A DNA stretch of 64,000 bases from Paenibacillus selenitireducens (lineage in GTDB: Bacteria > Bacillota > Bacilli > Paenibacillales > Paenibacillaceae): positions 27 to 64,026 of the forward strand of contig NZ_MSZX01000010.1 in NCBI RefSeq assembly GCF_002021565.1, in the 5' to 3' direction. The translations under genes were made by a program, and so were the position numbers. Under the pieces are notes generated by a model that searched no databases, was not told where the DNA came from, and worked only from the letters and a program-made list of their open reading frames with translations. Shown one piece after another: positions 53,972-62,919 of the stretch (position 1 is its first letter; every line of letters begins with the position of its first letter).

Positions 53972-54000
53972 ATTATACGATAGCCCCCCTACCTATGCAA
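53972..54000 (-). promoter_or_regulatory. csoR promoter with CsoR box in the spacer
   Basis: TTGCAT (complement of 53995-54000) and TATAAT (complement of 53972-53977) are 17 bases apart on the minus strand. The spacer holds ATAGCCCCCCTACCTAT (53980-53996), a third CsoR-like box, so csoR is probably autoregulated. Confidence 0.75.
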
Positions 54001-54144
54001 ATGGTTTCATTAGATGTCCAATGATCTAATTTATCTGGAAAGATTGAGATAATTAGCCATCAATCTTTAGATAGATTAATCAATTTTATTGGATTATAAT
54101 TGAGATTGCTTATCATGCACATTTTATTAGAAAGGAGCGTCTGC

Positions 54145-55065
54145 ATGGACAAGCTCAAATTATTTATGAAAGCTGCGCGGTTTCGAGTGATTCCGGTCAT
54201 GCTGATTCCTGTATTACTAGGTGCTCTCGGAGCTTATGTCTGGGATGGTGTGTTCCATCCATTACTGCTCATACTTACGTTGGTTGGCTCTGGTGCAGCG
54301 CACTTATTCTCCAATTTGATTAATGATTTGTGGGATTATAAAAATGGTGTCGATGTCGTTGCCAATCAGACCGAAGGGTTAGTTACGACGAATTCCGGAT
54401 TTCTAGCCAACGGTACAATATCCATAAAAACGTTTGCCAGACTTACCTGGAGCATTTTCGGCCTCGCATTTGCCTGTGGGATCATCTTGAGTATGATTAG
54501 CGGTTGGTGGGCCTTTGTCTTAGGTATCTTGGGCGGTCTGATCGCTTACTTCTATGTCGCGCCTCCCCTGAAATTCGGATATCGTGGCAAAGGGTACAGT
54601 GAAATTGCCATCCTGTTATCTTTCGGGATTTTACCCATCGCGGGTGCTTATTATGTACAGACAGGCCATTTCGACTACCGTGCCGTTTTGCTATCCTTGC
54701 CTGTAGGTCTGTTAACGACATTATTGCTGTTCAATCATCATTTCTTGCATTGGCAAGCGGATAAAGCTACGGGGAAAAACACCTTGGTTGTCGTGTGGGG
54801 CGAAATGAGAGCATTGAAGTTCTCCCGTCTACTATTATTCTTAGCCTATGGTTCGCTCATCCTATGTGTCATCCTTGGTATTCTGCCTATATATGGACTC
54901 ATCGCCTTAGTAACGGTCATTCCGATCTATAACGTGTACGGTCGTTTAAGCAGTACCAATCAATCGTACGCCTACTTGCCGCTCATGGGCGCTTCCTTGA
55001 AAGCATCGATGCGCTGCGGGATCATTATGATCCTTTGCCTGATTATCGAAGGAATTTTACAATAA
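54145..55065 (+). CDS. UbiA-family prenyltransferase
   Basis: This ~306-aa polytopic membrane enzyme attaches a polyprenyl chain to an aromatic or other acceptor. The first diphosphate/Mg site reads NLINDLWDYKNGVDVV (NDxxDxxxD), and a second Asp-rich segment (FDYRAV; WQADKATGKNTL) follows. Several spans are visible. ATG at 54145 follows GAAAGGAGCG. It is close to MenA-type enzymes, but no menaquinone genes adjoin. It is followed within 27 bases by an unrelated soluble protein gene, suggesting a paired function. Confidence 0.85.
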   Translation: MDKLKLFMKAARFRVIPVMLIPVLLGALGAYVWDGVFHPLLLILTLVGSGAAHLFSNLINDLWDYKNGVDVVANQTEGLVTTNSGFLANGTISIKTFARLTWSIFGLAFACGIILSMISGWWAFVLGILGGLIAYFYVAPPLKFGYRGKGYSEIAILLSFGILPIAGAYYVQTGHFDYRAVLLSLPVGLLTTLLLFNHHFLHWQADKATGKNTLVVVWGEMRALKFSRLLLFLAYGSLILCVILGILPIYGLIALVTVIPIYNVYGRLSSTNQSYAYLPLMGASLKASMRCGIIMILCLIIEGILQ

Positions 55066-55092
55066 TATCGAATGAGAAACGAGGTTATATCC

Positions 55093-55857
55093 ATGGACAA
55101 ACAAGTTACAACAGCGAAAAAAGCTGCCAAAGAACAACAATTAACGTTTGGTGATTTCCATACGATCTTAGATGAAGGCAACAAATGGACCATCGGCGGA
55201 TTTAAGCTGCCTGACGGTACGTTCTGGGAATACCGTGAACCGGAAGCGGTCGTCATTGTTCGGAATGATATCCTATATGTTCGTGCCCCATTAAGCCGCC
55301 AGAACGATAAAGTTCAAATTCTCGATAATGCGAAGCATATGTACTATTCTGTGGAAAACGTGGTTGTTCCGGAAAAAGGCGAAGTCACATTCGAGCTTCA
55401 AATCCGTGCACGCACGCAAGGTACGGCACCAAACGATTTATATGATGGTTACGTATCCTTGAATCTGTTAGATTTCACGACGGGTGCAGCTTTGGACTTC
55501 TTCGCAGGTAACGACAAATATGCCAGTGTATATGCCGTCCTTCCCTTCCCTGGCGTAACGGTGCCGATCGTCGACAAGACAAAATATTTCTGTATTTTTA
55601 AAGAAGATACCAACTTCAAAGCTAGAGAATTCAACACGTACAAAATTACTTACAATCGCGCTAACGATGAAGTCGTATTTTATCTGAATGGCGAGGAAGT
55701 TCGCCGTGAGAAGAACGTTCCGATTAAATTCAATCAATTCACGATTGCTCTCGGCATCATGACCGAAAAAGATTTAACGCCTGAAGGCAGCGTCTCTGTT
55801 CATGGACAGACGGTTATTGCTGAATATTCACCGGTTAAAGTATCGATTACTGAATAA
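55093..55857 (+). CDS. DUF6081-like protein (beta-sandwich), unknown
   Basis: This ~254-aa protein resembles DUF6081, a lectin-like beta-sandwich of unknown role, by recall only. Visible are WTIGGFKLPDGTFWEYREPEA, a DGYVSLNLLDFTTG strand, ALDFFAGNDKYASVYAVLP, TYKITYNRANDEVVFYLNGEEV and QFTIALGIMTE, a LamG/concanavalin-like strand order. There is no signal peptide. ATG at 55093 with GAGG upstream is preferred over 55072. It is co-directional with, and 27 bases after, the UbiA gene. Confidence 0.65.
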   Translation: MDKQVTTAKKAAKEQQLTFGDFHTILDEGNKWTIGGFKLPDGTFWEYREPEAVVIVRNDILYVRAPLSRQNDKVQILDNAKHMYYSVENVVVPEKGEVTFELQIRARTQGTAPNDLYDGYVSLNLLDFTTGAALDFFAGNDKYASVYAVLPFPGVTVPIVDKTKYFCIFKEDTNFKAREFNTYKITYNRANDEVVFYLNGEEVRREKNVPIKFNQFTIALGIMTEKDLTPEGSVSVHGQTVIAEYSPVKVSITE

Positions 55858-55874
55858 ATTCCGATGTTTAAAAG

Positions 55875-55905
55875 ACAAGGGCAACCCGCTCAGGGTTGCC
55901 CTTGT
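55875..55905. terminator. Terminator after DUF6081-like gene
   Basis: ACAAGGGCAACCC (55875-55887) pairs with GGGTTGCCCTTGT (55893-55905). It lies between convergent genes and may work in both directions. Confidence 0.85.
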
Positions 55906-55953
55906 GTGTTCTTTACCGCATAACATCTTCAAAAGGCCTCGATCGAGGTTTGC

Positions 55954-56331
55954 TCATACCCATCCACGTGCAAGATAAGCTTGATAACCTTTCTCCGTAA
56001 GTACCGCTAATTCCTTGAATAGTTCCTCATCCACGACTTTGAAGTTAAAGCATGACTTCCCCTGCATGCGTTTCTGCAAACCTATTGAGATTCCTTGTAA
56101 CAAATCAGGGCAAGCATACACCGGCATCAAGTAATAACTCACATAGTTCTTCTTTACTTGTACAGAACCGAAGAAGGTAATTTGCTTATATATGGGGTTG
56201 ATTTGATGCGTATTGAGGTAATACACCTCATCGGTATTTGTTTTTACATCCATTTCAGGCGCGTATTGCTGCAGGATAAGCTTCAACCCTTGAAATACTT
56301 GTGTAAATTGATCTACATTAGGCAACGGCAA
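55954..56331 (-). CDS. DUF1801-like protein
   Basis: This ~125-aa protein resembles the small alpha/beta DUF1801/YdhG group, with segments PIYKQITFFGSVQVKKNYVS, SYYLMPVYACPDLL and SCFNFKVVDEELFKELAVLT. The listed start is TTG at 56331. AGGAGG lies six bases before it, while the longer frame to 56349 would place that site inside coding. The function is not known. It follows the ABC exporter on the same strand. Confidence 0.65.
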   Translation of the reverse strand: MPLPNVDQFTQVFQGLKLILQQYAPEMDVKTNTDEVYYLNTHQINPIYKQITFFGSVQVKKNYVSYYLMPVYACPDLLQGISIGLQKRMQGKSCFNFKVVDEELFKELAVLTEKGYQAYLARGWV

Positions 56332-56402
56332 ATTGAACCTCCTTTTCAAATACTAAAGATTTCTTTCTTAAGATTGACGCTCTCGAAACCTCTCGGCTTA
56401 AA

Positions 56403-58160
56403 TTATGCACTTTGTTCCTGAATCCGTAATTGTTGGGTCGCAAACTCATGGTACATCGGATGCGAATGAAGTAAGGTTTCATGCGTACCTATCCCTGTCA
56501 CCGTCCCTTTTTCGATAAAGACAATCTGGTCGGCATCCACAACCGTAGACAAGCGGTGCGCAATGACTAGCGTCGTACGGCCTTGCATCAGGTTATCCAG
56601 TGCTTCTTGAACGACGATCTCCGATTTACTATCTAAACTCGAAGTCGCTTCATCCAGCATCAAAATTTGCGGGTCCCGTAACAAAGCTCTCGCAATCGCA
56701 ATTCGTTGCCGTTGCCCGCCAGATAATTTCACGCCTCGTTCCCCTACTTCGGTATCATAACCTTGCGGTAACTCCTCAATAAACTGATCCGCGTATGCCA
56801 TAGAAGCCGCATGTTTTAATTGTTCCGGAGTCACGTCTCGGTCCACACCGTAACAGATATTATCACGGATCGTCCCTCCAATTAACGGACTTTCCTGTGT
56901 GACGTACCCAATCTGATTTCTCCAAGATTGTAAAGAGTATTGCTCAATCGATTTTGCACCTAACTTGATCGATCCCGATATAGGTTGGTAGAACCTTTCG
57001 ACAAGCGAGAATAACGTTGTTTTACCGCCACCACTCGGACCCACGATTGCCGTGACTTTGCCGGGCTCAATCGTAAAGCTAACCCGCTTCAACACCGCTT
57101 CCTCTTGATCATATCCAAAAGCTACATCATTCAATACAATAGGTTCATTTGCACTAGATACCTGTTCACCAGACGTATGGTCTTCTTCATCCGCTTCAAG
57201 TGTGCCCATAATTCGTTCCGTAGCCCCAATGGCCTTCTGGAACTGCGTGAAAAACTGTGTCAACTGTGTCATTGGAATGACGATCTGGAACAGATAGAGT
57301 ATAAAAGCGACCAATTCACCCGCTGACAATACCCCAGAAGATACGCGCATCCCACCATATCCGATAATAACGACTAATAAGAGCATCATAACGAAGGACA
57401 CCAGCGGAGATATCATCGCCTGTACACGTCCTTCTTTTAGTCCGTAACGGAACAAATTATTAATTCCTTGACTCCCATTGTCGTACTCTCTTGCCTCAGA
57501 ATTGGAAGACTTCACGAGTCGAATTTCAGATAACACTTGCGTAAGCACAGCTGTAAAAGAAGCCGTCTCATCTTGTAATCCACGTGAAATTTTCATCATT
57601 TGTTTTCCGAGGGGAACGAGAATGAGCACGCAGAGTGGAATGACAATTAGCATGATTAATGTCATTTGCCAATCGAGATAGATTAATACAGCCAATGACC
57701 CAATGACCGATATCACACCTGTAAACAATCCAGATAGGTGTTCTGAGATAAGTCCTTTTACGACTCCTGTATCATTGGTCATCCGGCTAATGGTCTCACC
57801 TGTTCGGTTGTTATCATAGTAGGATACGGGAAGGACGAGCAGCTTTTTCCATAACCGATCCCTTAAATTCGCTACAATCTGCTGCCCTACATAGTTCAAC
57901 ATATAAATCGATACCCCAGCCGCGATCGTCTGTGCGACGAAAGCAATCACGAGTCCAGCGATTTGCCAGCCGCTAAATGACGCTAACGAGAAGCTATCCA
58001 CCAAATTTTTCGTAAACATCGGAATCACGAGTCCGACGAGCGTTGAGACAACACTTAGACATAATGCAGTAATTAGCATCCATTTCGACGGCTTCGTCTC
58101 TCGAATTAACCGAAGAAATTGTCGCCAGTTTGGCTGTGATGCTTCAGTAGATGGTTTCAT
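56403..58160 (-). CDS. ABC-type multidrug/peptide exporter, half-size
   Basis: This 585-aa half-transporter fuses six membrane spans with a nucleotide-binding domain and works as a homodimer, as in BmrA/Sav1866. The ATPase motifs are GPSGGGKTT (Walker A), KLSGGQRQR (signature) and ILMLDEATSSLDS (Walker B). ATG at 58160 follows AGGGG by nine bases. Substrate unknown, possibly drugs or lipids. Confidence 0.93.
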   Translation of the reverse strand: MKPSTEASQPNWRQFLRLIRETKPSKWMLITALCLSVVSTLVGLVIPMFTKNLVDSFSLASFSGWQIAGLVIAFVAQTIAAGVSIYMLNYVGQQIVANLRDRLWKKLLVLPVSYYDNNRTGETISRMTNDTGVVKGLISEHLSGLFTGVISVIGSLAVLIYLDWQMTLIMLIVIPLCVLILVPLGKQMMKISRGLQDETASFTAVLTQVLSEIRLVKSSNSEAREYDNGSQGINNLFRYGLKEGRVQAMISPLVSFVMMLLLVVIIGYGGMRVSSGVLSAGELVAFILYLFQIVIPMTQLTQFFTQFQKAIGATERIMGTLEADEEDHTSGEQVSSANEPIVLNDVAFGYDQEEAVLKRVSFTIEPGKVTAIVGPSGGGKTTLFSLVERFYQPISGSIKLGAKSIEQYSLQSWRNQIGYVTQESPLIGGTIRDNICYGVDRDVTPEQLKHAASMAYADQFIEELPQGYDTEVGERGVKLSGGQRQRIAIARALLRDPQILMLDEATSSLDSKSEIVVQEALDNLMQGRTTLVIAHRLSTVVDADQIVFIEKGTVTGIGTHETLLHSHPMYHEFATQQLRIQEQSA

Positions 58161-58257
58161 TACATTCAACCCCTATTCCATTGTGTTCATATATTTGTTC
58201 TGAGGATAGGATACATAATGAATGTAAACAAAATTTAAACAGCTCATTCGGATGTTG

Positions 58258-58797
58258 TTAAACTTCTGCGATCGCTTGATACTCCTGTCGTAAAATCGAA
58301 AATAAATACGAATCATGATACTTTTCTTTGGCCCATCTATGCTCTCTTAAATGACCCTCCTGCTTCATCCCCATTTTTCGCATAACATTCGCGGAACCCA
58401 CATTATCCGGACGGCATGTTGCGTAGATCCGATGCAATTCTTGCCCCTGAAACCCGAACGTGACAAGTGCCTGCGCTGCTTCTGTTGCATAACCTTTCCC
58501 CCATGCATCTGGGTGAAAACAATATCCGACCTCCCCATTGCTCCTATGAAGCACTAACCCACAACCACCGATAAGCTCCCCGGAACCCTTCAAGGTAACG
58601 GCAAGTTCATAGGATTGGCGAGGTATTTCTTGTTGCGAACGGATCATCTGCTCTATATACGCTTTCGTGTCCTCCTCTGAATTCGGACCCCACAGCATGT
58701 ATTGTGTAACTTGTTTATTGGAAGAGTATGCGTGTACTGAAATCCAATCTTCACGTGTAAAATCACGCAGTACCAACCTCTCTGTTTCCAATTGCAT
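58258..58797 (-). CDS. GNAT acetyltransferase (RimJ-like)
   Basis: This 179-aa GNAT protein shows the RimJ/RimL opening (TERLVLRDFTREDW), a cofactor loop (HPDAWGKGYATEAAQALV) and LHRIYATCRPDNVGSANVMRKMGM. GGAGGG precedes the ATG. It lies close to the exporter gene but with 97 bases and no coupling. The substrate is probably a protein N-terminus or a small amine. Confidence 0.87.
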   Translation of the reverse strand: MQLETERLVLRDFTREDWISVHAYSSNKQVTQYMLWGPNSEEDTKAYIEQMIRSQQEIPRQSYELAVTLKGSGELIGGCGLVLHRSNGEVGYCFHPDAWGKGYATEAAQALVTFGFQGQELHRIYATCRPDNVGSANVMRKMGMKQEGHLREHRWAKEKYHDSYLFSILRQEYQAIAEV

Positions 58798-58836
58798 GGT
58801 GAACCCTCCCTAAATCACAAATAGGTATAACAAAAG

Positions 58837-58868
58837 ACAGTTCAAAACGAAACTACCGTTTTGACTGC
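58837..58868 (-). terminator. Terminator after the DinB/SnoaL/VOC operon
   Basis: CAGTTCAAAACG near 58838 pairs with CGTTTTGACTG ending near 58867, with a bulge. On the minus strand GTCTTTTGTT follows. Confidence 0.65.
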
Positions 58869-58905
58869 CTTCGATGCTCACTTTCTACACCATCGACCAT
58901 CGACA

Positions 58906-59367
58906 TTATTCAAATAAACTGACACGGACCGTAACTTGTTCATAAGTCAACATGGTATATAATTGGCCTCGATGATGATACAGATGTCCAAGGATTTCAA
59001 GCAACCATTCATACTTCGAATAACGAACGCCCCAGTACGACGTTGTGTACGCAGCCAATTGTTCGTTGTTCAATGGCGTGTATTCAGCGACCAGATCCTC
59101 ATAATTCTTCCTTAATCCCTCCATGATATCATCCAGAGAATGAAATGAATGACTATCATAGAATTTCGTCATTTCTATGGACGTCGCCTCATTCGAGATC
59201 AGCAAATCTGCTTGACATAGGACCGCAAGATGCGTAAGAAGTTCCCAGATTGAGCGTTTCTCACCATGGGGTCTCTTGCTTAAATCAACATCCCTCAACT
59301 GTTCACACATGGTTAAGATAGATTCGTTCGCAAGACGAATTTGATGGAGCACCGATGCCACCATCAT
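58906..59367 (-). CDS. DinB-fold protein
   Basis: DinB-superfamily proteins are four-helix bundles that bind a metal with three His residues; many are thiol-dependent transferases of unknown substrate. Here RSIWELLTHLAVL, ILGHLYHHRGQLYTML and other His positions fit. ATG at 59367 overlaps the previous stop as TGATG. It is the last gene of a four-gene run with SnoaL-like, DinB and VOC proteins. Confidence 0.8.
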   Translation of the reverse strand: MMVASVLHQIRLANESILTMCEQLRDVDLSKRPHGEKRSIWELLTHLAVLCQADLLISNEATSIEMTKFYDSHSFHSLDDIMEGLRKNYEDLVAEYTPLNNEQLAAYTTSYWGVRYSKYEWLLEILGHLYHHRGQLYTMLTYEQVTVRVSLFE

Positions 59368-59786
59368 CACATTTGATTCCTTTTCAGTTGTTCTAAAATG
59401 CCAAGACGGTCGATTTGAATCCAATATTCTACGATTTTGCATTCTTCTAATCGATATACGGCGCTAGCTAATTCAATGATTTCTTTGCCCGTTGGAGCGT
59501 AACCCTCGTATTCCCCAATGTGTGTGCCACGCTGCTGCCATCTCACATATACTTTAGGATCTTGTGATATAACCTCTTCCACAGTTAATTGAAAAGTTCC
59601 AAACGCGTCGATCATCTCGCGCACATGGTCGGCATAATTTTGCGGTGTACGATGTACCGTCACACGATTTTCCCCGTTGATTTGATGGGCTAACACTTCA
59701 TTCGCCATATAGTGTGGTGCTTGATCCGGATCCTTCCCTGATCTGACTGTTTCAAAAAAACTCCGAATTACTTGTTCGTTCGTCAT
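59367..59786 (-). CDS. SnoaL-like/ester-cyclase protein (nuclear transport factor 2 fold)
   Basis: This ~139-aa protein resembles SnoaL-like polyketide cyclases (VRSGKDPDQAPHYMANEVLAH; YVRWQQRGTHIGEY; LEECKIVEYWIQIDRL), with a cone-shaped NTF2 pocket. The start M11 at 59786 follows AAGGGG. The reaction is unknown. Its stop overlaps the next start, indicating coupling. Confidence 0.78.
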   Translation of the reverse strand: MTNEQVIRSFFETVRSGKDPDQAPHYMANEVLAHQINGENRVTVHRTPQNYADHVREMIDAFGTFQLTVEEVISQDPKVYVRWQQRGTHIGEYEGYAPTGKEIIELASAVYRLEECKIVEYWIQIDRLGILEQLKRNQM

Positions 59787-59817
59787 TATCATTTGCCCCT
59801 TGTTGTTGATTTTCAAT

Positions 59818-60297
59818 CTATCGAACAGTACTTGGCTTCATCAAATCTCGATCAATGAAATTCGCAGAGACGACGGGAATCCCGATTTCCTTCGCCCATA
59901 TGGAGAGTTGTCCCACATGATGGACTTCATGCACAATCACATGCCGCATGATTTCGCTTTTATAGAAGGTCTCTCCTCCCCAAGAGGATGTTACCTGTTC
60001 ATACTCCATCTCATCTTGCCACTGCTCGATAAACACTCGTAACTCCATTCTTAGCCGATCTGATAATTCTTTGACGGATTTCAGATCCTTATATTCGTCC
60101 ATTTGGATGGGAATATCCGTTTCATTGTTGACGGCTCTCACCCAGCTATACTCGACGTCGATCAGATGCAACATCGTTTTTAGAAAGGAGCCCAGACCTC
60201 CGTTTCGTTCACGCCACAATTCCGTGTCAGGTACGGTCTCCAACGCCTTGAACCACTCATCCCGTACCTGCCAGTTATAGTAAAATAATGATTTCAC
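59818..60297 (-). CDS. DinB-fold protein (second copy)
   Basis: A DinB-type four-helix protein of about 159 aa, with LKTMLHLIDVEYSWV and MRHVIVHEVHHVGQLSIWA carrying the metal-binding His residues typical of the fold. The GTG at 60297 is a plausible start because GGGG precedes it; the longer frame to 60336 has no site. It belongs to the same run as the other DinB, so the two could act together. Confidence 0.82.
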   Translation of the reverse strand: MKSLFYYNWQVRDEWFKALETVPDTELWRERNGGLGSFLKTMLHLIDVEYSWVRAVNNETDIPIQMDEYKDLKSVKELSDRLRMELRVFIEQWQDEMEYEQVTSSWGGETFYKSEIMRHVIVHEVHHVGQLSIWAKEIGIPVVSANFIDRDLMKPSTVR

Positions 60298-60370
60298 TTC
60301 TACTACGCACCCCTGCTTCAAAAAATTCGATTGCATACTCTTTTGACACGCTTGTGACTTTGATAACTAC

Positions 60371-60763
60371 TTAATCATTGATATCTGTTCTCTCATGCCA
60401 TTCGATCAGATTGATCGCATGACCGTCTGGATCATAGATGTCGAAATCAAGATGAACATTCCGGGCTGAGGACCAGTTATGTAAGGGGCCAACTTTGATG
60501 CCTTGTTGTGTAAACTTCTCGTAAAGATCAAGCACATGGCTGCAATTCAAATTAAATACCGGCTGCTCGTAAATTTGGAAATCCCGGTCTTCGATTAATG
60601 TTAGCAGCGGTGAGTGTTCACCAATCCGATAATTCGCACCACGCCCCTCATCCCACTGCTCAACATCACGCAATGCGAGTCCCAGTACATCAGAGTAAAA
60701 TGCGATGGACTGCTCTAGATTACTTACATGTACGAATACTGCGCCTAAATAGTTGACCGTCAT
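60371..60763 (-). CDS. VOC-family (glyoxalase-like) protein
   Basis: This 130-aa vicinal oxygen chelate protein has the paired-beta fold opening (GAVFVHVSNLEQSIAFYSDVLGL) and the C-terminal DIYDPDGHAINLIEW with a metal-ligand-type Glu. GGGAGG precedes the ATG. It is the first gene of the VOC-DinB-SnoaL-DinB run, possibly for dealing with toxic electrophiles. No substrate is known. Confidence 0.85.
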   Translation of the reverse strand: MTVNYLGAVFVHVSNLEQSIAFYSDVLGLALRDVEQWDEGRGANYRIGEHSPLLTLIEDRDFQIYEQPVFNLNCSHVLDLYEKFTQQGIKVGPLHNWSSARNVHLDFDIYDPDGHAINLIEWHERTDIND

Positions 60764-60780
60764 AAAAATGACCTCCCATT

Positions 60781-61140
60781 GGATTAGAAAGTACTGAAAA
60801 AGCCTTTGACCTTAATATAAAATCCTCTACCCTCGGCCTTTCGAGAATGAGCGACCGCGTTTAGATGTGGGTTATATCACCAAATCGATTTTTTAGTTTC
60901 GATACGTCGAAACTTTTATAATTCAATTGTAGAAGCGGGCCTTCCTCGATTTTTTCATCCGGATGAGCCTTATTATTCATCTATATTGGATTCGTACAGG
61001 ATAGGACGTCTGGATGAGCTTCGTTACTCATCTATGTTGGATGAATACAGGATAGGATTCACGAATTGAGGATTATTGGTGTTTTTCGTCCTAGTATGTT
61101 GGAAATATACACTATAGACGCTTAAATATAGGCAAATCCG
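60781..61140. repeat. 412-bp gap with dispersed and tandem repeats
   Basis: No supportable gene lies in 60764-61175. A copy of the repeat seen at 12799 is at 60835-60864, followed by palindrome GTTTCGATACGTCGAAAC (60896-60913). A tandem pair with period 51 follows (60961-61011 and 61012-61062), the first 46 bases differing at about eight positions. Each unit contains a GATGAG/CTCATC-type hairpin, and TATGTTGGA-like words recur to 61165. Confidence 0.65.
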
Positions 61141-61175
61141 TTAAAGTTAGTGGATTTATCCAACATAGCAATCTT

Positions 61176-61703
61176 CTATAATTCTTTCAACATATGAATA
61201 TCAAAAGGCTCTTTCTCGAACAGTTCCGGATCGACATCGTCCGTAATCTGGCCACCCTGATGCTGGTAGAAGTATACCGCGGATCGTGTCTCTGTCGAAG
61301 AGATGTATAAGTACTTCGCTCCTCTGCTCCTCGCCTCCTCACTCAGCACATTCATGATGGTCGTCCCCACACCTTGCCTTCTATAGGATCTGGATACATA
61401 CATCAAATCGAGCTGCAGAATATTTTGATTCACCCCACGGAAACGATGTGCAAGCACGCCAAAACCAATAAGTAAATCTCCGTCAAAAGCCCCTAAGGCA
61501 CGTCCTCCAAGGGTTAATTCCTCCGCGAACCGATTTTCGATTTCTTGCAGCGTAGCCTGATCCCAACTGGGGCATTCATGATTTGCATCTGTTTCAATTA
61601 ATGCTCCATTAAGATACTCATAAGTATAGTCGATCGCTTCGGATCGATCTATTTCTTTAAGTTTGTTACAATCTTCGATCGTCATGGTTCTATAGATAAT
61701 CAT
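61176..61703 (-). CDS. GNAT acetyltransferase
   Basis: This ~175-aa GNAT protein has the conserved acetyl-CoA loop SRSYRRQGVGTTIMNVL and a substrate-side strand (LGAFDGDLLIGFGVLAHRF). M12 at 61703 is preferred because AAGGGG is seven bases upstream. The substrate is unknown. Confidence 0.83.
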   Translation of the reverse strand: MIIYRTMTIEDCNKLKEIDRSEAIDYTYEYLNGALIETDANHECPSWDQATLQEIENRFAEELTLGGRALGAFDGDLLIGFGVLAHRFRGVNQNILQLDLMYVSRSYRRQGVGTTIMNVLSEEARSRGAKYLYISSTETRSAVYFYQHQGGQITDDVDPELFEKEPFDIHMLKEL

Positions 61704-61745
61704 GTTCATTCCCCTTATTTCTTTATTTAATATCACGCAACGAGA

Positions 61746-62180
61746 TTAGATTTCCCTATGAAAACGTTGCATGCTGTAAGTTATCAACCCATATCCAGTT
61801 CCAAATACGAGACCAGATGATGCAAAAAAGCAAATAAATAAAAGTGTTTCAGATGACAAGAATGCACTCCAATCTCCGCCACTAAAAGAACGAACGATAA
61901 AATAAACTGGAAAGATGCACATGACTCCGCACATAATAGGGTATAGCAAATATTTGATACAATGATGCACGCTCTTCTTGACCAAATAGCAAATCAATAG
62001 ATAGAGAGGTGCCAATACCAAGCAATAACTAACTGCAGACCAATAGATTAATGCCCTTAAATCTCCACCTATTGTCTGGCCGAAGCCATACCATAAGGTG
62101 TACTTATAGGATAAAAACCCCGTCGTATAAGAGATCATAAAAAGAAGGATAAAAAAAATTATTCGCCGCCCTGGCATCAC
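61746..62180 (-). CDS. Small four-span membrane protein, unknown
   Basis: I do not recognise this 144-aa protein. It has about four membrane spans (IIFFILLFMISYTTGFLS; LIYWSAVSYCLVLAPLYLLI; LLYPIMCGVMCIFPVYFIV; ETLLFICFFASSGLVFG). The start (GTG 62180, or ATG 62177) overlaps the previous stop as TGATG, so it is coupled to the upstream acetyltransferase. Confidence 0.7.
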   Translation of the reverse strand: MMPGRRIIFFILLFMISYTTGFLSYKYTLWYGFGQTIGGDLRALIYWSAVSYCLVLAPLYLLICYLVKKSVHHCIKYLLYPIMCGVMCIFPVYFIVRSFSGGDWSAFLSSETLLFICFFASSGLVFGTGYGLITYSMQRFHREI

Positions 62181-62722
62181 TTATTTCGCCACTCCTCCTG
62201 AGTTAAACCATACATAACCCGATCTAGAAAGCGTCCCTGCAGAAGCTCGTAATCTCGTAACACCCCCTCTTGGATAAAACCTAGCTTTTCTGGAATGGCT
62301 CGGCTCTTCTCATTATCGGACGCCACCCCGATTTCCACCTTGTTAAGATTGTAATGAACGAATGCGTGTTGAATAAGTGCTTTGACAGATCTGGATACAT
62401 ACCCGTTACCTTCAAATTCTTTTCCTAGCCAGTAACCAATCTCCGTTTTCCGATGATCTTGATCAAGATATAAATATCCAATAGAACCTACGAGTGTCTC
62501 TTCGATCCAGATCCCTAACCAATACCCTTCTTCCTTCGCAAATGACATCCGCTTACTTTCGATGAATTTCTTCGAATCCTCTACTTCCCAAGTCATCGTA
62601 GGAAATGATAACCACGAACTCAGATGCTCTCGATTCGAATCTATTAATTGGAACAGTGCCTCCGCGTCTCTTGTCTCGAATAATTTCAATGATATGGTGC
62701 CATCCACCTGATAAGTAAACAT
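62177..62722 (-). CDS. GNAT acetyltransferase (RimJ-like)
   Basis: This ~181-aa protein has the RimJ/RimL pattern (LKLFETRDAEALFQLIDSNR, EIGYWLGKEFEGNGYVSRSV, LNKVEIGVASDNEKSRAIPEKLGF). M14 at 62722 is chosen because GAGGGTGGAAAG precedes it. It is coupled to the small membrane protein that follows. Confidence 0.85.
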   Translation of the reverse strand: MFTYQVDGTISLKLFETRDAEALFQLIDSNREHLSSWLSFPTMTWEVEDSKKFIESKRMSFAKEEGYWLGIWIEETLVGSIGYLYLDQDHRKTEIGYWLGKEFEGNGYVSRSVKALIQHAFVHYNLNKVEIGVASDNEKSRAIPEKLGFIQEGVLRDYELLQGRFLDRVMYGLTQEEWRNK

Positions 62723-62919
62723 CTTTCCACCCTCAATGAGCTCATTTTTTCTTTTACACATCTATTGAATATGTTACACCATGTGGAAATTGTATACAAT
62801 TTATATCTTACGAACGCCTAGCAATAACATCCTAATTTCTGCCACAACCTCTCCCTCTTCATGATGTATCCCAGTGGTATAATGAAATACGTATAATTTG
62901 GAAAAAGGAGTGTCCTTCG

